A DNA stretch of 64,000 nucleotides, taken from assembly GCF_014192055.1 (NCBI RefSeq), contig NZ_JACHXM010000002.1, positions 124,001 through 188,000 on the forward strand, read 5' to 3'. The position numbers and the translations under genes are program-made. This DNA comes from Halomonas organivorans. GTDB taxonomy: Bacteria > Pseudomonadota > Gammaproteobacteria > Pseudomonadales > Halomonadaceae. Shown here piece by piece: positions 1 through 9,207 of the stretch; position 1 is the stretch's first letter; every line of letters starts with the position of its first letter. The notes under the pieces are model-generated. The model saw nothing but the letters and a program-made list of their open reading frames with translations, ran no database searches and was not told the origin of the DNA.

Positions 1-2
1 AC

Positions 3-335
3 GAGAAACAGCGCCAGTTCCAGAACATCCTGCGCGCCATCGGCTTCGAGGTGAAGCTCAAGCCCTTCATCCAGCGCGCCGACGGCTCGGCCAAGGGCGA
101 CTGGGACGTCGGCATCACCCTGGATGCCATCGAGCATGCCGGCGAGGTGGACCTGGTGGTGCTGGCCTCCGGCGACGGTGACTTCGCCCCGCTGGTCGAC
201 AAGCTGCACGACAAGTTCGGGGTGGAGGTAGAGGTCTTCGGGGTCCCCGCCTATACCGCCGACGCCCTGATCCGCTCGGCCAGCCGCTTCATACCCATCG
301 AGGGCGAGCTGCTGCTGGGCACTCCCCCACGCTAA
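3..335 (+). CDS. NYN domain (LabA/DUF88-like) protein, 3' part
   Basis: The reading frame is open from the left edge to a TAA at 333-335, so only the C-terminal ~110 residues are visible and the start lies outside the window. The segment contains the acidic SGDGDF motif followed by a PLVDKL helix, as in NYN/LabA-like (DUF88) proteins, which have a PIN-like nuclease fold. In that family the acidic residues bind metal for presumed RNA cleavage. The specific role is unknown. It ends in a short PPR tail. The next 228 bases, before the symporter, show no convincing gene. Confidence 0.8.
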   Translation, partial: EKQRQFQNILRAIGFEVKLKPFIQRADGSAKGDWDVGITLDAIEHAGEVDLVVLASGDGDFAPLVDKLHDKFGVEVEVFGVPAYTADALIRSASRFIPIEGELLLGTPPR

Positions 336-563
336 TCCGGCACGCTAGCCCGGCACGCCAGCGGCGAAACGATCCTCCGGACGCCACGCGTCGCGTGCTC
401 CAAAGCCTACTTCCGGCGCCCCAGGCGCCGCGTTGCCCGTCGCGCCGTCTGTTCATCGCCGCCCTCTCGCCCTTCGATGTCGCATCGGTCGCATGCCATG
501 ACGCTGAGAGAACGCCCTCGCTGATGAGGAGCCGCATCATAGTGCGTCACAAATCAACAAATT

Positions 564-2315
564 ATGGTCTCCGCCATGGTCTACACCTCCGCCATTCTCC
601 TGAGCCTGATCGGCTACTTCGTCATCGGCCACCTGGCCGGGCGTCGAGTCAAGCACCTCGACGACTACCTGGTCGCCGGACGCAACGCTCCGACGTTTCT
701 CATTCTCGGCACGCTGGTCGCCAGCTACCTGAGCACCAGCGCCTTCCTCGGCGAAACCGGCTTCGCCTACCAGGGCTATCCCTTTGTGATGCTCATCTTC
801 GCTGCCCTCAGCACCTCCGGGTGCCTGCTCGGCGCGCTGGCCTTCGGCCGCTACCTGCGCCGCAGCGGCGCCCTGACGGTACCGGAGTTCTTCGGCAAGC
901 GCTTCGCTTCCAAGCGCGTGCAGCGCATCGCCGGCCTGACCACCGTACTCGGCCTGGGCGCCTACCTGCTGGGCGTGATGCAAGGTGCGGGCATCATGTT
1001 CGAGGAACTCACCGGCCTGCCCTACTGGGTCGGCCTGGTGCTGGTATGGCTGACCTACACCGGCTTCATTCTCTACTCCGGCTCGCCGGGCGTGATGCTG
1101 ACCGATACGGTGATGTTCGTGATCTTCTCCGTGGCGGCGCTGGGCGGCTCGATCTACATCATCCATGACCTGGGCGGCTGGCACGGCGTGGTCGAGGGGC
1201 TGCTGGCCCAAGGCGACAAGCCCGGCATCGCCCTGTGGCACGGCGTGCTGCAGGGTGACGACGCGACCTTCTCCACCCCCGGCGAAGCCCTGACCTGGGG
1301 CCTGACACTGGGCCTGGTGTGGGCCGCCGTATTGGCAGCCAGTCCCTGGCAGTCCAGCCGCTACCTGATGGCACGCAACGAGCACGTGGTGATGCGCTCG
1401 GCGATGCTCACCGCGGTGTCGCTGGCCGTCTTCTACGCCCTGATGATGATGACCGGCGCGGCGATCAACCTGTATGACCCGACGCTGAACGGCGAACGCG
1501 CCATGGTGTGGGCGGCCCTCAACGTGCTGCCGACCTGGCTGGGCGTGGTGATCCTCACCGGCGTCTTCGCCGCCGGCCTGTCCTCCTGCTCGACCTTCCT
1601 GTCGATCATCGGCTTCAGCATCTCCAACGACATCATGCCGGCCAACAGCAGCGAGGCCGCCGCCATGCGCACCAGCCGCATCGCAGTGCTGGGCGCCGGC
1701 CTGATCGCCCTGATCCTGGCGCTTTTCCAGCCGCCGGCGGTGATGGCCGTGGTGTGGTTCGCCGCGACCCTGTTTGCCTCTTCCTGGGGCCCGGTGGCGC
1801 TGATGAGCATCTGGAGCCGCCGGATCACCGCCGCCGGCGCCGGCTGGGGCCTGACGGTCGGCTTCGTCGGCAACCTCATCCTGTCGCTGATGGTGCAGGC
1901 CGAATGGCTCCAGCTGCCGACCTACCTGCATCCCGTGCTGCTCAGCACCCTGATGGCACTGGTGGCGATCGCCATGGCCTCGCGGCTGACCCGGGTCAGC
2001 CAAGCCGAGCGCGATTACCTGGCCTTCCTGCACCGCGACGAGGAACACGCGACCGACGGCTGGGCGACCGGCTCTCGCTGGGTGGCTGCGTTCACCATGC
2101 TGTCCGGCATCGCCGTGGGCGCTTTCCTGTGGCGTCAATACGCCGATACGCTGGCCGAGCTCGCCGGCCAGTTCGGCACCTCCGAGTCTGCGGTCACCGG
2201 CGCCTACGCCCTGGCCGTCGGCTGCGGCGGCATGCTGGTGATCGCCGGCGCCGTGGGATATCGCGTGGTGCGCTCCCGCGGCGCCGTCCGCAAGGAACGC
2301 CCCGTCGAGGCCTGA
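564..2315 (+). CDS. Sodium:solute symporter (SSS family)
   Basis: A 583-residue polytopic membrane protein with about 13 hydrophobic segments, typical in length for sodium:solute symporters. The N-terminus has the family pattern of a short TM1, an LDDYLVAGR loop and an unwound TM2 region with SYLSTSAFLGETG. A GSPGVMLTD segment resembles the SSF signature. Substrate cannot be read from sequence; pantothenate, proline and short-chain carboxylates are all possible in this family. There is an in-frame ATG at 576 four codons downstream; neither start has a strong Shine-Dalgarno. A perfect hairpin follows the stop, suggesting a single-gene unit. Confidence 0.88.
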   Translation: MVSAMVYTSAILLSLIGYFVIGHLAGRRVKHLDDYLVAGRNAPTFLILGTLVASYLSTSAFLGETGFAYQGYPFVMLIFAALSTSGCLLGALAFGRYLRRSGALTVPEFFGKRFASKRVQRIAGLTTVLGLGAYLLGVMQGAGIMFEELTGLPYWVGLVLVWLTYTGFILYSGSPGVMLTDTVMFVIFSVAALGGSIYIIHDLGGWHGVVEGLLAQGDKPGIALWHGVLQGDDATFSTPGEALTWGLTLGLVWAAVLAASPWQSSRYLMARNEHVVMRSAMLTAVSLAVFYALMMMTGAAINLYDPTLNGERAMVWAALNVLPTWLGVVILTGVFAAGLSSCSTFLSIIGFSISNDIMPANSSEAAAMRTSRIAVLGAGLIALILALFQPPAVMAVVWFAATLFASSWGPVALMSIWSRRITAAGAGWGLTVGFVGNLILSLMVQAEWLQLPTYLHPVLLSTLMALVAIAMASRLTRVSQAERDYLAFLHRDEEHATDGWATGSRWVAAFTMLSGIAVGAFLWRQYADTLAELAGQFGTSESAVTGAYALAVGCGGMLVIAGAVGYRVVRSRGAVRKERPVEA

Positions 2316-2333
2316 TCCCCCTTCTCTCTCCAA

Positions 2334-2366
2334 GCGCAGCGGCCTTCTCCTCTCAGGCCGCTGCGC
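2334..2366 (+). terminator. Hairpin terminator after the symporter
   Basis: A perfect 12-bp inverted repeat (GCGCAGCGGCCT and its complement) with a 9-base loop starts 18 bases after the symporter stop. No T-tract follows, so intrinsic termination is inferred from position and stem strength. It could also protect the convergent EamA transcript. Confidence 0.6.
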
Positions 2367-2465
2367 TCGGCATCCCGCCACTTACCTTTCCCGTGCCCAT
2401 CGCGCCTGAGCGCCGATGGGGGCATGCCACCGGATGCCGCCGTTGCGCAAGCGGCTACACCGCGA

Positions 2466-3383
2466 TCAACGAGGCTCGCCGCATGCGGCCACGCCCCGCC
2501 TGGCTCGCGGACTCAGCTGGGCGGCGGCGATGGCCGCCAGCACCAGCAGAAAACCAAGCAGTTGGGGTGGCGTCAGGGCCTCGCCCAGCACGCCCCAGCC
2601 AACCAGGGTCGCCACCGTCGGTGACAGCAGCGGCAGGAACGACAGCGACGTGGCCGGCAGCCGCTCGATGCCGCGAAACCACAGCGCATAGGCGATCAGG
2701 GTGCCGGGCAATGCCAACCAGACGTAGCCGAGCAGCGCCGCCGCATCGATGGCCGGCGGCGGCCCTTCGAGCCACCACGCCAGCGGGGCCAGCAGCAGCC
2801 CCCCAGCGGTGAGCTGCCAGCCGGTGAAGGTCATCAGCGGCACCGGTCGTCCCCAACGCTTGCCGAGCACCACCCCGCTCGCCATGGCCGCCGCACCGCC
2901 CAGGCCGGCGGCGATGCCCACCGGGTCCAGTACCAGGGTGCCCTTCAGCACCATCAGCGCGATTCCCAGGATGCCGACCAGGCTCCAGGCGAGCTTCCAC
3001 GCCGTGGTGCGCTCACCCAGCACCAGAAAGGCCAGCCCCGCGACCAGCAGCGGCTGCACCGAGCCAAGGGTGGCCGCCACTCCACCCGGCAGGCGATAGG
3101 CCGCCAGGAAAAGCAGCGCAAAGAAGGCGCCGATGTTCAGGGTCCCGAGCAATGCGGCCCGCCACCACCAATGCCCTCTGGGCAGGATGCGAGTCAGGCC
3201 GATCACCAGCAGCCCCGCCGGCAGCGCCCGCAGCGCGCCGGACAGCAGCGGACGATCCGGGGGCAGCAGTTCGCTGGTGACGATATAGGTCGTGCCCCAG
3301 ACCATGGGCGCCAGGGCGGTCAGCGCCAGGACGACTCCGGACCGGGACGAGGACGATGCGAGCCTGCCAAGCAATACGGACAT
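2466..3383 (-). CDS. EamA/DMT-family transporter
   Basis: A 305-residue inner-membrane protein with ten predicted membrane segments arranged as two EamA repeats. The first has APMVWGTTYIVTSELLPP and the second ends in LGEALTPPQLLGFLLVLAA, the usual DMT-family closing helix pair. Members export amino acids, nucleosides or drugs; the substrate is unknown here. It is transcribed divergently from a MarR regulator. The 89-bp gap carries three copies of the same palindrome, so MarR control is likely. The ATG at 3383 lies eight bases from the nearest palindrome, fitting repression. Confidence 0.88.
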   Translation of the reverse strand: MSVLLGRLASSSSRSGVVLALTALAPMVWGTTYIVTSELLPPDRPLLSGALRALPAGLLVIGLTRILPRGHWWWRAALLGTLNIGAFFALLFLAAYRLPGGVAATLGSVQPLLVAGLAFLVLGERTTAWKLAWSLVGILGIALMVLKGTLVLDPVGIAAGLGGAAAMASGVVLGKRWGRPVPLMTFTGWQLTAGGLLLAPLAWWLEGPPPAIDAAALLGYVWLALPGTLIAYALWFRGIERLPATSLSFLPLLSPTVATLVGWGVLGEALTPPQLLGFLLVLAAIAAAQLSPRARRGVAACGEPR

Positions 3384-3392
3384 GCAAATACC

Positions 3393-3464
3393 TCAACATT
3401 GAAATATTCAATATTGAGGATGGTAGTCGGCATGCTAGTCTCGGGTCAAATAGTTCAACGTTGA
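3393..3464. promoter_or_regulatory. Three palindromic operators between EamA and marR genes
   Basis: Three 10-bp palindromes of the form TCAAYNTTGA lie at 3393-3402 (TCAACATTGA), 3408-3417 (TCAATATTGA) and 3455-3464 (TCAACGTTGA). The first two form a larger near-perfect inverted repeat at 3391-3419. Their place between divergent genes, one encoding a MarR protein, makes them probable MarR operators. The third sits just nine bases before the marR start, suggesting autorepression. Confidence 0.65.
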
Positions 3465-3472
3465 GATATCCC

Positions 3473-3979
3473 ATGCACGACGCCGTCGACGACGTGCTCG
3501 CCCAATGGCGGGCCGAACGCCCCGATCTCGATGCCAGCCCCATGGGGGTGATCGGGCGTATCTTCCGCGCCCAGCGCCGACTGGAGAAGGCCCTGCGCGA
3601 CAACTTCGCCGCCTTCGATCTGCAGCATCACGAATTCGATATCCTGGCCACCCTGCGCCGTGAGGGCGCGCCCTTCCGGATGACCGCCGGTGCTCTGGTC
3701 AAGTCGTCCATGGTCACCTATGGCGCCATCACCAACCGCATCGATCGGCTCGAGGCCAAGGGGCTGGTGACGCGGCGCACCGACGCCAGCAACCGCCGCA
3801 GCGTGCTGATCGCCCTGACCGACAAGGGACTTCGGCTGGTCGACGAAGCCGTCGAGCGCCACGTGGCCCTCGAGGCCGAGCTGCTGTCCTCCCTCGAGGT
3901 CGAGGATCGAGAACGGCTCGCCGCCCTGCTCAAGCAACTGCTGCTGGGGCTCGGTGATGGCGTGACACAGGAGCAATGA
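3473..3979 (+). CDS. MarR-family transcriptional regulator
   Basis: A 168-residue winged-helix regulator. The DNA-binding domain spans roughly residues 45-115, with a recognition helix region around SSMVTYGAITNRIDRLEAKGLV and a wing containing TDASNRRSVLIALTDKG, the typical MarR D-x-R-R wing. The start is placed at ATG 3473, after the operator palindromes; an upstream in-frame start would put the operators inside the coding region. It is divergent from the EamA transporter and probably represses both genes through the shared palindromes, responding to an unknown ligand that the transporter exports. Confidence 0.9.
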   Translation: MHDAVDDVLAQWRAERPDLDASPMGVIGRIFRAQRRLEKALRDNFAAFDLQHHEFDILATLRREGAPFRMTAGALVKSSMVTYGAITNRIDRLEAKGLVTRRTDASNRRSVLIALTDKGLRLVDEAVERHVALEAELLSSLEVEDRERLAALLKQLLLGLGDGVTQEQ

Positions 3980-4024
3980 CGCCGATCGGCTTATGCTGAA
4001 GGACGACGTCCCTGGAGCACGGCC

Positions 4025-4414
4025 ATGCACGTTCATCCCCTGATCGCGGTAGAGAACATCGAGCGTAGCCTGGCCTGGTACGGCCGACTGCTCGGCTGCG
4101 AAAGCCATCATGGCGACAGCGCCTGCGCACAGCTTCGCCTACCGGGCACGAAGACGACCCTGCTGCAGCTGCAGCTCTGGAACGGGCTCGATCATCCCGG
4201 CCTGGAAGCCTCGTTCGCCGGCCCAGGGCATGGCGTGCTGCTGTGGTTCGAGGTGGAAGACTTCGACGACGCGCTGGATCGGGCTCGCGAGATGGATGCC
4301 TGGATCGTCAGGGAGCCGGCCATCAGCGCGCACACCCGACGGCGCGAGTGCTGGCTGCGCGATCCTGACGGCTATCACGTGGTGCTGGCCGACTCCGCTG
4401 GCGAGCGCGACTGA
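4025..4414 (+). CDS. VOC-family (glyoxalase/bleomycin-resistance fold) protein
   Basis: A 129-residue protein of the vicinal-oxygen-chelate fold. It opens with a HVHPLIAVENIERSLAWYGRLLG module and ends with LRDPDGYHVVLAD, the two beta-alpha-beta-beta-beta halves expected for this family. The substrate is unknown; family members include glyoxalases, dioxygenases and antibiotic-binding proteins. A GGAG lies about ten bases before the ATG. It lies 45 bases after marR on the same strand and may be cotranscribed with it. Confidence 0.8.
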   Translation: MHVHPLIAVENIERSLAWYGRLLGCESHHGDSACAQLRLPGTKTTLLQLQLWNGLDHPGLEASFAGPGHGVLLWFEVEDFDDALDRAREMDAWIVREPAISAHTRRRECWLRDPDGYHVVLADSAGERD

Positions 4415-4484
4415 GCGACAGCGGCAATTACTGCCTCAGCCGCCTATACTGCATCGCAGCATCGATGCCGACACAGGAGATCGC

Positions 4485-5570
4485 ATGGCCAACGGTACCC
4501 AACGGGAAGGCAGGAAACGCATTGATCTGGCCCTGCAGGGCGGCGGCTCCCATGGGGCGCTGACCTGGGGCGTACTCGACCGGCTGCTGGAGGACGAGCG
4601 TCTGGAAATCGACGCCATCAGCGGCACCAGCGCCGGCGCCATGAACGCCGTGATGCTTGCCGACGGCCTGCATCGCAACGGCCGGGACGGTGCTCGCGAG
4701 GCGCTGCGCGCCTTCTGGGAAGCGGTCAGTCGCATGGCGCGCTTCTCGCCGCTGCGACGTACCTTCTGGGATCGTCTTCTGGGCAACGACAGTCTCGATC
4801 ACTCCCCCGGCTACCTGTTCATGGAAGGCCTGACGCGACTGGTGGACCCTGCCAGGCTCAATCCCCTGGGCATCAATCCGCTGCGCGACCTGATCGAAAA
4901 ACAGGTCGACTTCTCGCGGGTCAACGCCTGCGGCCAGGTCAAGGTCTTCGTCAACGCCACCAACGTTCGCACCGGACGGGCAAAGATCTTTCGCCAGCCT
5001 GACCTCTCGGCGGATACCCTGATGGCCTCGGCCTGCCTGCCGACGCTGTTCCCCGCCGTGGAAATCGACGGCGAGGCCTACTGGGACGGCGGCTACAGCG
5101 GTAATCCCGCCCTCTATCCGCTGGTCGACAACCGCGGCTGCAGCGACCTGGTGGTGGTGCAGGTCAACCCGCTGGAACGCCGCGAGCTGCCCGACGGCGC
5201 CCGTGAGATCATCAACCGGGTCAACGAGATCACCTTCAATTCGAGCCTGGTCAAGGAACTGCGCAGCATCCAGCTGCTGCAGCGTCTGATCGAGGCCGAG
5301 GGCCTGGAACTCGAGCGCGTCCGCGCGATGCGCCTGCACCTGATCCACGCCCAGCAGGAGGTCCAGGAACTCAGTGCCTCCAGCAAGATGAACGCCGAGT
5401 GGGAGTTCATCTCGCGGCTGCACGACCAGGGCCGCGCCTGGGCCGACCGCTGGCTGACAGAGCACTTCGAGGCCATCGGCCAGCACTCCACCTTCGACCT
5501 GGATGCGGTCTTCGACGACACCTTCACCCCGCTATCCGTCCCCGAACACGCCAAGACCGGTACGCGGTGA
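4485..5570 (+). CDS. Patatin-like phospholipase
   Basis: A 361-residue patatin-family serine lipase. The oxyanion loop GGGSHGA is at residues 19-25, the nucleophile elbow GTSAG places catalytic Ser49, and the dyad Asp201 lies in the DGG motif. There is no signal peptide or beta-barrel region, so it is probably cytoplasmic or membrane-peripheral rather than an autotransporter. The ATG at 4485 is preceded by AGGAGA at ideal spacing. Family members hydrolyse phospholipids or acyl esters; the natural substrate is not evident. Confidence 0.9.
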   Translation: MANGTQREGRKRIDLALQGGGSHGALTWGVLDRLLEDERLEIDAISGTSAGAMNAVMLADGLHRNGRDGAREALRAFWEAVSRMARFSPLRRTFWDRLLGNDSLDHSPGYLFMEGLTRLVDPARLNPLGINPLRDLIEKQVDFSRVNACGQVKVFVNATNVRTGRAKIFRQPDLSADTLMASACLPTLFPAVEIDGEAYWDGGYSGNPALYPLVDNRGCSDLVVVQVNPLERRELPDGAREIINRVNEITFNSSLVKELRSIQLLQRLIEAEGLELERVRAMRLHLIHAQQEVQELSASSKMNAEWEFISRLHDQGRAWADRWLTEHFEAIGQHSTFDLDAVFDDTFTPLSVPEHAKTGTR

Positions 5571-5794
5571 CAAGCGCAGGGAGCCGCCTTGCGATGGCAC
5601 TCCGCCGCTCGCGCCCACGACCGTGATACCCCCACGGTCCGGAGCCATCGGGGGTTGGTGTCAGGTCATTACCACCACCGTGCAAAGCCGGCTTCAGGCA
5701 CTCCAGGCGCATGATGCCATCGGCCGCCATTAGCCGCCGCTCCACCTTTCTGGCACTATCCCATGCCATCCATCGAGACCGACCAAGGAGCCCC

Positions 5795-6118
5795 ATGAGC
5801 AGAGAACTGGATGACTTCGAGAAAACCATGCATCAGGAGATCGACGCCTTCCTCAAGGCAGAGCCCGGCAATGCCAAGCGTGCGGCACGCCCCACCCCAG
5901 CCGCGGAGAAACCTGGCGCCCGGCCGAAGGCCAGCGAGATACGCACGGGCCACATCGTCAAGCTCGCCGTACGCACCAAGCAACTGGAGATGGACTCCAC
6001 CTTCGAATACCACTCCACCAGCATCTCGAAGCTCGAAGCGCAGATGGAAGCCGAAAAGGCCGCCCGCCAGGCCGGCTATCCGGTGATCGGCTATGTGATC
6101 GACATTCAGCGGCTCTGA
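5795..6118 (+). CDS. Hypothetical protein, 107 aa
   Basis: Not recognised. A soluble 107-residue protein beginning MSRELDDFEKTMHQEID after an AGGAG ribosome-binding site at about 5786. It has an acidic helical N-terminus, a Pro/Ala-rich linker near residues 28-45 and a C-terminal half predicted as alpha/beta. No signal peptide or membrane segment is visible. Codon usage matches neighbouring genes, which supports it being real. Confidence 0.65.
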   Translation: MSRELDDFEKTMHQEIDAFLKAEPGNAKRAARPTPAAEKPGARPKASEIRTGHIVKLAVRTKQLEMDSTFEYHSTSISKLEAQMEAEKAARQAGYPVIGYVIDIQRL

Positions 6119-6209
6119 ACCCGCAACCGCCACAGGCCTCGGCCATGCCCTGCGGTCAAACGCCGCGGCCCGCTTGTCGGCCCCGCCCGACGGGCATAAA
6201 ATCCCGGCC

Positions 6210-6548
6210 ATGCCACACTCTCGTCCTTTCATGCTGATGCTGGCCATTCCGGTGGTCCTGATTCTGGCCCTCGCCGGAGCGATCTTCGGTGGCCAAGTGA
6301 TCGCCGATAGCCACCGCGATCGCCAGATCCAGCAGGCCATCGCCGCAACGCTCGGTACCTCGAGCGAGATAGAGCTCGTGAATCTCCAGGAAGTGCAATA
6401 CGGCTACGGAGTCTGTGGCCTATACCAGTCGGCCGATTCAGAAAATGGCTATGCCTCCTTCTTTTACGACACCGTCGGCGACCGCCTGACTCTCGACGTC
6501 AACTCGCGCGAGTTCAGGTCGCACTGCGACCTGTCAGCCCTCTGCTGA
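6210..6548 (+). CDS. Hypothetical membrane-anchored protein, 112 aa
   Basis: Not recognised. The start is placed at ATG 6210 because it puts a hydrophobic helix (MLMLAIPVVLILALAGAIFGG) near the N-terminus, giving a single-pass anchor or uncleaved signal. The remaining ~85 residues would be periplasmic, with cysteines at the GVCGLY, SHCDLS and terminal LC positions that could form disulfides. The gap of about 240 bases to the next gene contains a TTGACA at 6631-6636 but no clear -10 partner. Confidence 0.55.
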   Translation: MPHSRPFMLMLAIPVVLILALAGAIFGGQVIADSHRDRQIQQAIAATLGTSSEIELVNLQEVQYGYGVCGLYQSADSENGYASFFYDTVGDRLTLDVNSREFRSHCDLSALC

Positions 6549-6787
6549 TCCTTGCCACGATGGCCGTCACGGCCAACCCTGCCGATGTTCTTCTGCGATA
6601 CGCCACTCGACCTGGCAACGACCCGGCGTCTTGACATATTGTCGCAGGGGCTTGCACGGCGGCCTCCGGACGCTAAGGTGGCACCAGAACAGAAAAACCC
6701 GCGCAGCATGACGGCCCATGGCGCCCGGCAATGCCACACCCCGGACGCCGGACCAGCAGGCTCGCTCACCTGAAGGGAGAAGCAGAG

Positions 6788-7258
6788 ATGATGGCAAGTG
6801 CACGACAACACGGCGGGCCAGTACGGTCGTCCCAGCGACTGGCCTGGAGCCTGCTGGCACTCCTGCTGTCGACCGGCGCCGCCCAGGCCGCCGACCTGGA
6901 AGTGACGGATGCCCGGCTGAGGCTGATGCCCGGCGACCTGCCGGGTGCCGGGTACTTCCAGCTGCACAATGCCGGTGACGAGACCGTGACCCTGGTGGGT
7001 GCCGATAGCGACGCCTACGAGCATGTCATGCTGCACATGACGATGAACGAGGACGGCATGTCCAGCATGCACTCGGTGTCCGAACTCGAGATCGCCCCGG
7101 GCGACACGCTCGAGTTCGCCCCCAAGGGGTATCACCTGATGCTCATGAAGCGTCTACAGCCACTGGCCGTGGGCGACGAGGTCGAGGTCACGTTCGAGTT
7201 CGCCGATGATCGAACGCTTCCCGTGACGTTCGATGTGGTTTCCCCCACGTCCGAGTAG
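6788..7258 (+). CDS. Periplasmic copper chaperone PCu(A)C
   Basis: A 156-residue secreted protein of the PCu(A)C family (DUF461), which delivers Cu(I) to the CuA site of cytochrome oxidase. After a signal peptide ending TGAAQAA, the metal motif H-x10-M-x21-H-x-M is complete: His83, Met94, His116 and Met118. A purine-rich GAAGGGAG precedes the ATG. The SCO-family gene starts one base after the stop, so the two are translationally linked and form a copper-delivery pair for cytochrome oxidase assembly. Confidence 0.92.
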   Translation: MMASARQHGGPVRSSQRLAWSLLALLLSTGAAQAADLEVTDARLRLMPGDLPGAGYFQLHNAGDETVTLVGADSDAYEHVMLHMTMNEDGMSSMHSVSELEIAPGDTLEFAPKGYHLMLMKRLQPLAVGDEVEVTFEFADDRTLPVTFDVVSPTSE

Positions 7259-7259
7259 C

Positions 7260-7862
7260 ATGAACATGTCCATGAAATACGCGATGACCAAGTGGCTGAT
7301 ACCGGTGGCGGCCGCGCTCTGGCTGACCGGGTGCAGCGACCAGAACTGGCGCACCACGGATATTTCCGATGTCATGCCGCCCCTCGACTTCACGCTCGTC
7401 GACGAAAACGGCCGGGACGTGAACGCCGAGGATTATCTCGGCAAGGCCACGCTGCTCTACTTCGGCTATACCCATTGCCCCGATGTCTGCCCGACGACCC
7501 TGGCCCGCATCGCGGCCGCCTCGAAGCGGCTCGACGACACGCTGCGCGACGATCTCCAGGTGCTGTTCGTCTCGGTCGATCCCGGGCGCGATACCCCCGA
7601 GGTCATGAAGGGCTACACCGAAATCTTCGGCCCCCAGTTCGTCGGCTTGACGGGCGATCGCGCGCAGATCGATGCCCTGACCAACCGCTATCGAATCTCC
7701 TACGAGTACGGTGAAAAGGATGACAACGGCGGCTATGACGTCAGCCACTCGAGTGCCATCTTCGCCTTCGACCCGCGAGGCAACGCCAAACTGCTGATCC
7801 GCGACAGCGATCCCATGGACAACGTGGTTGCCGACATCGCGCGCCTGGCAGCACAGGGCTGA
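7260..7862 (+). CDS. SCO1/SenC-family copper-binding lipoprotein
   Basis: A 200-residue thioredoxin-fold protein. The lipobox LTGC gives lipidated Cys25, anchoring it in the periplasm. The copper-binding CPDVC motif (Cys73, Cys77) and the distal ligand His163 in DVSHSSAIF are all present, so it should be a functional SCO. It works with the adjacent PCu(A)C chaperone in building the CuA centre of cytochrome c oxidase. In-frame ATGs at 7266, 7272 and 7284 are alternatives; the lipobox is retained with any of them. Confidence 0.92.
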   Translation: MNMSMKYAMTKWLIPVAAALWLTGCSDQNWRTTDISDVMPPLDFTLVDENGRDVNAEDYLGKATLLYFGYTHCPDVCPTTLARIAAASKRLDDTLRDDLQVLFVSVDPGRDTPEVMKGYTEIFGPQFVGLTGDRAQIDALTNRYRISYEYGEKDDNGGYDVSHSSAIFAFDPRGNAKLLIRDSDPMDNVVADIARLAAQG

Positions 7863-7869
7863 CTGCTAC

Positions 7870-7896
7870 TCCCATGGCGGCCCCACCGCCATGGGA
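7870..7896 (+). terminator. Terminator of the copper-delivery operon
   Basis: An 11-bp perfect stem (TCCCATGGCGG and complement) with a 5-base loop, eight bases after the SCO stop. It is followed further on by a long pyrimidine-rich stretch (about 7914-7965). Confidence 0.65.
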
Positions 7897-8025
7897 ATCC
7901 CTCGCCTCACCGCACTTCCCTCATTTTCTCTTTTTCTTTTCCCTTCCCTCTTCACCACTCACCCACGCTTATCATTTTCATCCGAATCAAATCATATTGT
8001 TTGCAATTTGCGACGCTAGAGTCGT

Positions 8026-8044
8026 GAACCATTCTCATTGGTTC
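8026..8044. promoter_or_regulatory. 19-bp near-palindrome before macA
   Basis: The sequence GAACCA-N7-TGGTTC forms a perfect 6-bp inverted repeat 11 bases upstream of the macA start, in a short AT-rich leader. This could be an operator or a small RNA hairpin affecting ribosome loading. No regulator gene is adjacent, so the binding protein is unknown. Confidence 0.35.
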
Positions 8045-8055
8045 CTGGATGCGCC

Positions 8056-9207
8056 ATGACACGCTGGATTCGCCGTCGCCCGAAAACGACCCTGTCGTTG
8101 CTGATCATCGTCGCCCTGTTGCTGGTAGCCGGCTGGCGCTGGGGGCTGGCATCGGCCCCGGAAGTGGAATGGCAGACCGCCCAGGTAGAGCGCGGCGACG
8201 TCGAGGAAGTGGTGACGGCGCTGGGTACGCTGGAACCCAAGGACTACGTTGACGTCGGCGCCCAGGTGTCCGGCCAGCTCACCGAGCTGCACGTGGACGT
8301 GGGCGACAGCGTGGAAGCCGGCCAACTGCTGGCGGAGATCGACGCCTCGGTGCAGCAGACGCAGGTGGAAGCCGGACTGGCGGAACTCGAGGCGCTGCGC
8401 GCCCAGCTCGAACAGCGCCAGGCGGAACTGGAGCTCGCCCGCCTGCAGTATCAGCGCCAGCAGCGCCTGCGCGCGGCCGATGCCACCAGCGACGACACCT
8501 ACCAGACGGCCCGCTCGACGCTCGCCGTGAACCAGGCGCAGATCAAGGTGCTCGAAGCACAGATTCGCCAGAAGCAGGCCAGCGTCGAGGGCGACCAGGC
8601 CAACCTCGGCTACGCCAGGATCTATGCGCCGCGCAGCGGCACGGTGGTCAGCCTCGAGGCTCGCGAGGGCCAGACGTTGAACGCCAACCAGACTACCCCG
8701 ACCCTGATGCGCATCGCCGACCTGTCGACCATGACGGTTTCCACCCAGGTCTCCGAGGCCGACGTTGACCGCCTCACCGCGGGCATGCCGGTCTACTTCA
8801 ACACCCTGGGCAACGACCGGGTGCGCTACGACAGCACCCTGCGCCAGGTACTGCCGACGCCGGAAGTGGTCAACAACGTGGTGCTCTACACCGCAGAGTT
8901 CGACGTCGACAACGACGACGGCCGGCTGATGTCCGGCATGACCGCCCAGGCATTCTTCGTGGTTCAGGCCGCCGATGACGCCCTGAGCGTACCGGTGGCC
9001 GCGGTGCAGCGCACCGACGGCCAGTCTCGGGTGCGGGTGCTCGATGCCCAGGGCAACCCGCAGCTCCGCGCGGTCGAGGCCGGCTTCAACAACCGGGTGC
9101 GCACGGTGATCGAGCGCGGCCTCGAGGAAGGCGATCGAGTGGTGCTGGGCCGGGCGACCGCCCAGGCCGACACTGGCGGCTCGCCGCGCCGTCGGGGGCT
9201 GTTCTGA
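8056..9207 (+). CDS. macA: MacA-like periplasmic adaptor subunit
   Basis: A 383-residue HlyD/MacA-type membrane fusion protein. An N-terminal anchor helix ([15 protein letters not shown]) follows a basic [10 protein letters not shown] start. The lipoyl half-motif ([19 protein letters not shown]) is next, then a long coiled-coil hairpin at about residues 100-185, the second lipoyl half and beta-barrel domains. It bridges the inner-membrane MacB ABC transporter to the outer-membrane factor encoded downstream. The three genes overlap by 1 and 8 bases and form one operon. Substrates of such pumps include macrolides, lipopeptides and heme-related compounds; this one is not predictable. Confidence 0.9.
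   Translation: MTRWIRRRPKTTLSLLIIVALLLVAGWRWGLASAPEVEWQTAQVERGDVEEVVTALGTLEPKDYVDVGAQVSGQLTELHVDVGDSVEAGQLLAEIDASVQQTQVEAGLAELEALRAQLEQRQAELELARLQYQRQQRLRAADATSDDTYQTARSTLAVNQAQIKVLEAQIRQKQASVEGDQANLGYARIYAPRSGTVVSLEAREGQTLNANQTTPTLMRIADLSTMTVSTQVSEADVDRLTAGMPVYFNTLGNDRVRYDSTLRQVLPTPEVVNNVVLYTAEFDVDNDDGRLMSGMTAQAFFVVQAADDALSVPVAAVQRTDGQSRVRVLDAQGNPQLRAVEAGFNNRVRTVIERGLEEGDRVVLGRATAQADTGGSPRRRGLF

Noticed and set aside
537..2381. Long minus-strand open frame antisense to the symporter
   Set aside because: It is the GC-rich mirror of a clear transporter gene, lacks any recognisable domain and is rich in His, Gln and Gly, as expected for an antisense shadow.
6631..6680. Copper-responsive (CueR-type) promoter before the PCu(A)C gene
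   Set aside because: A TTGACA is present, but the palindromic spacer and -10 expected for CueR are not.
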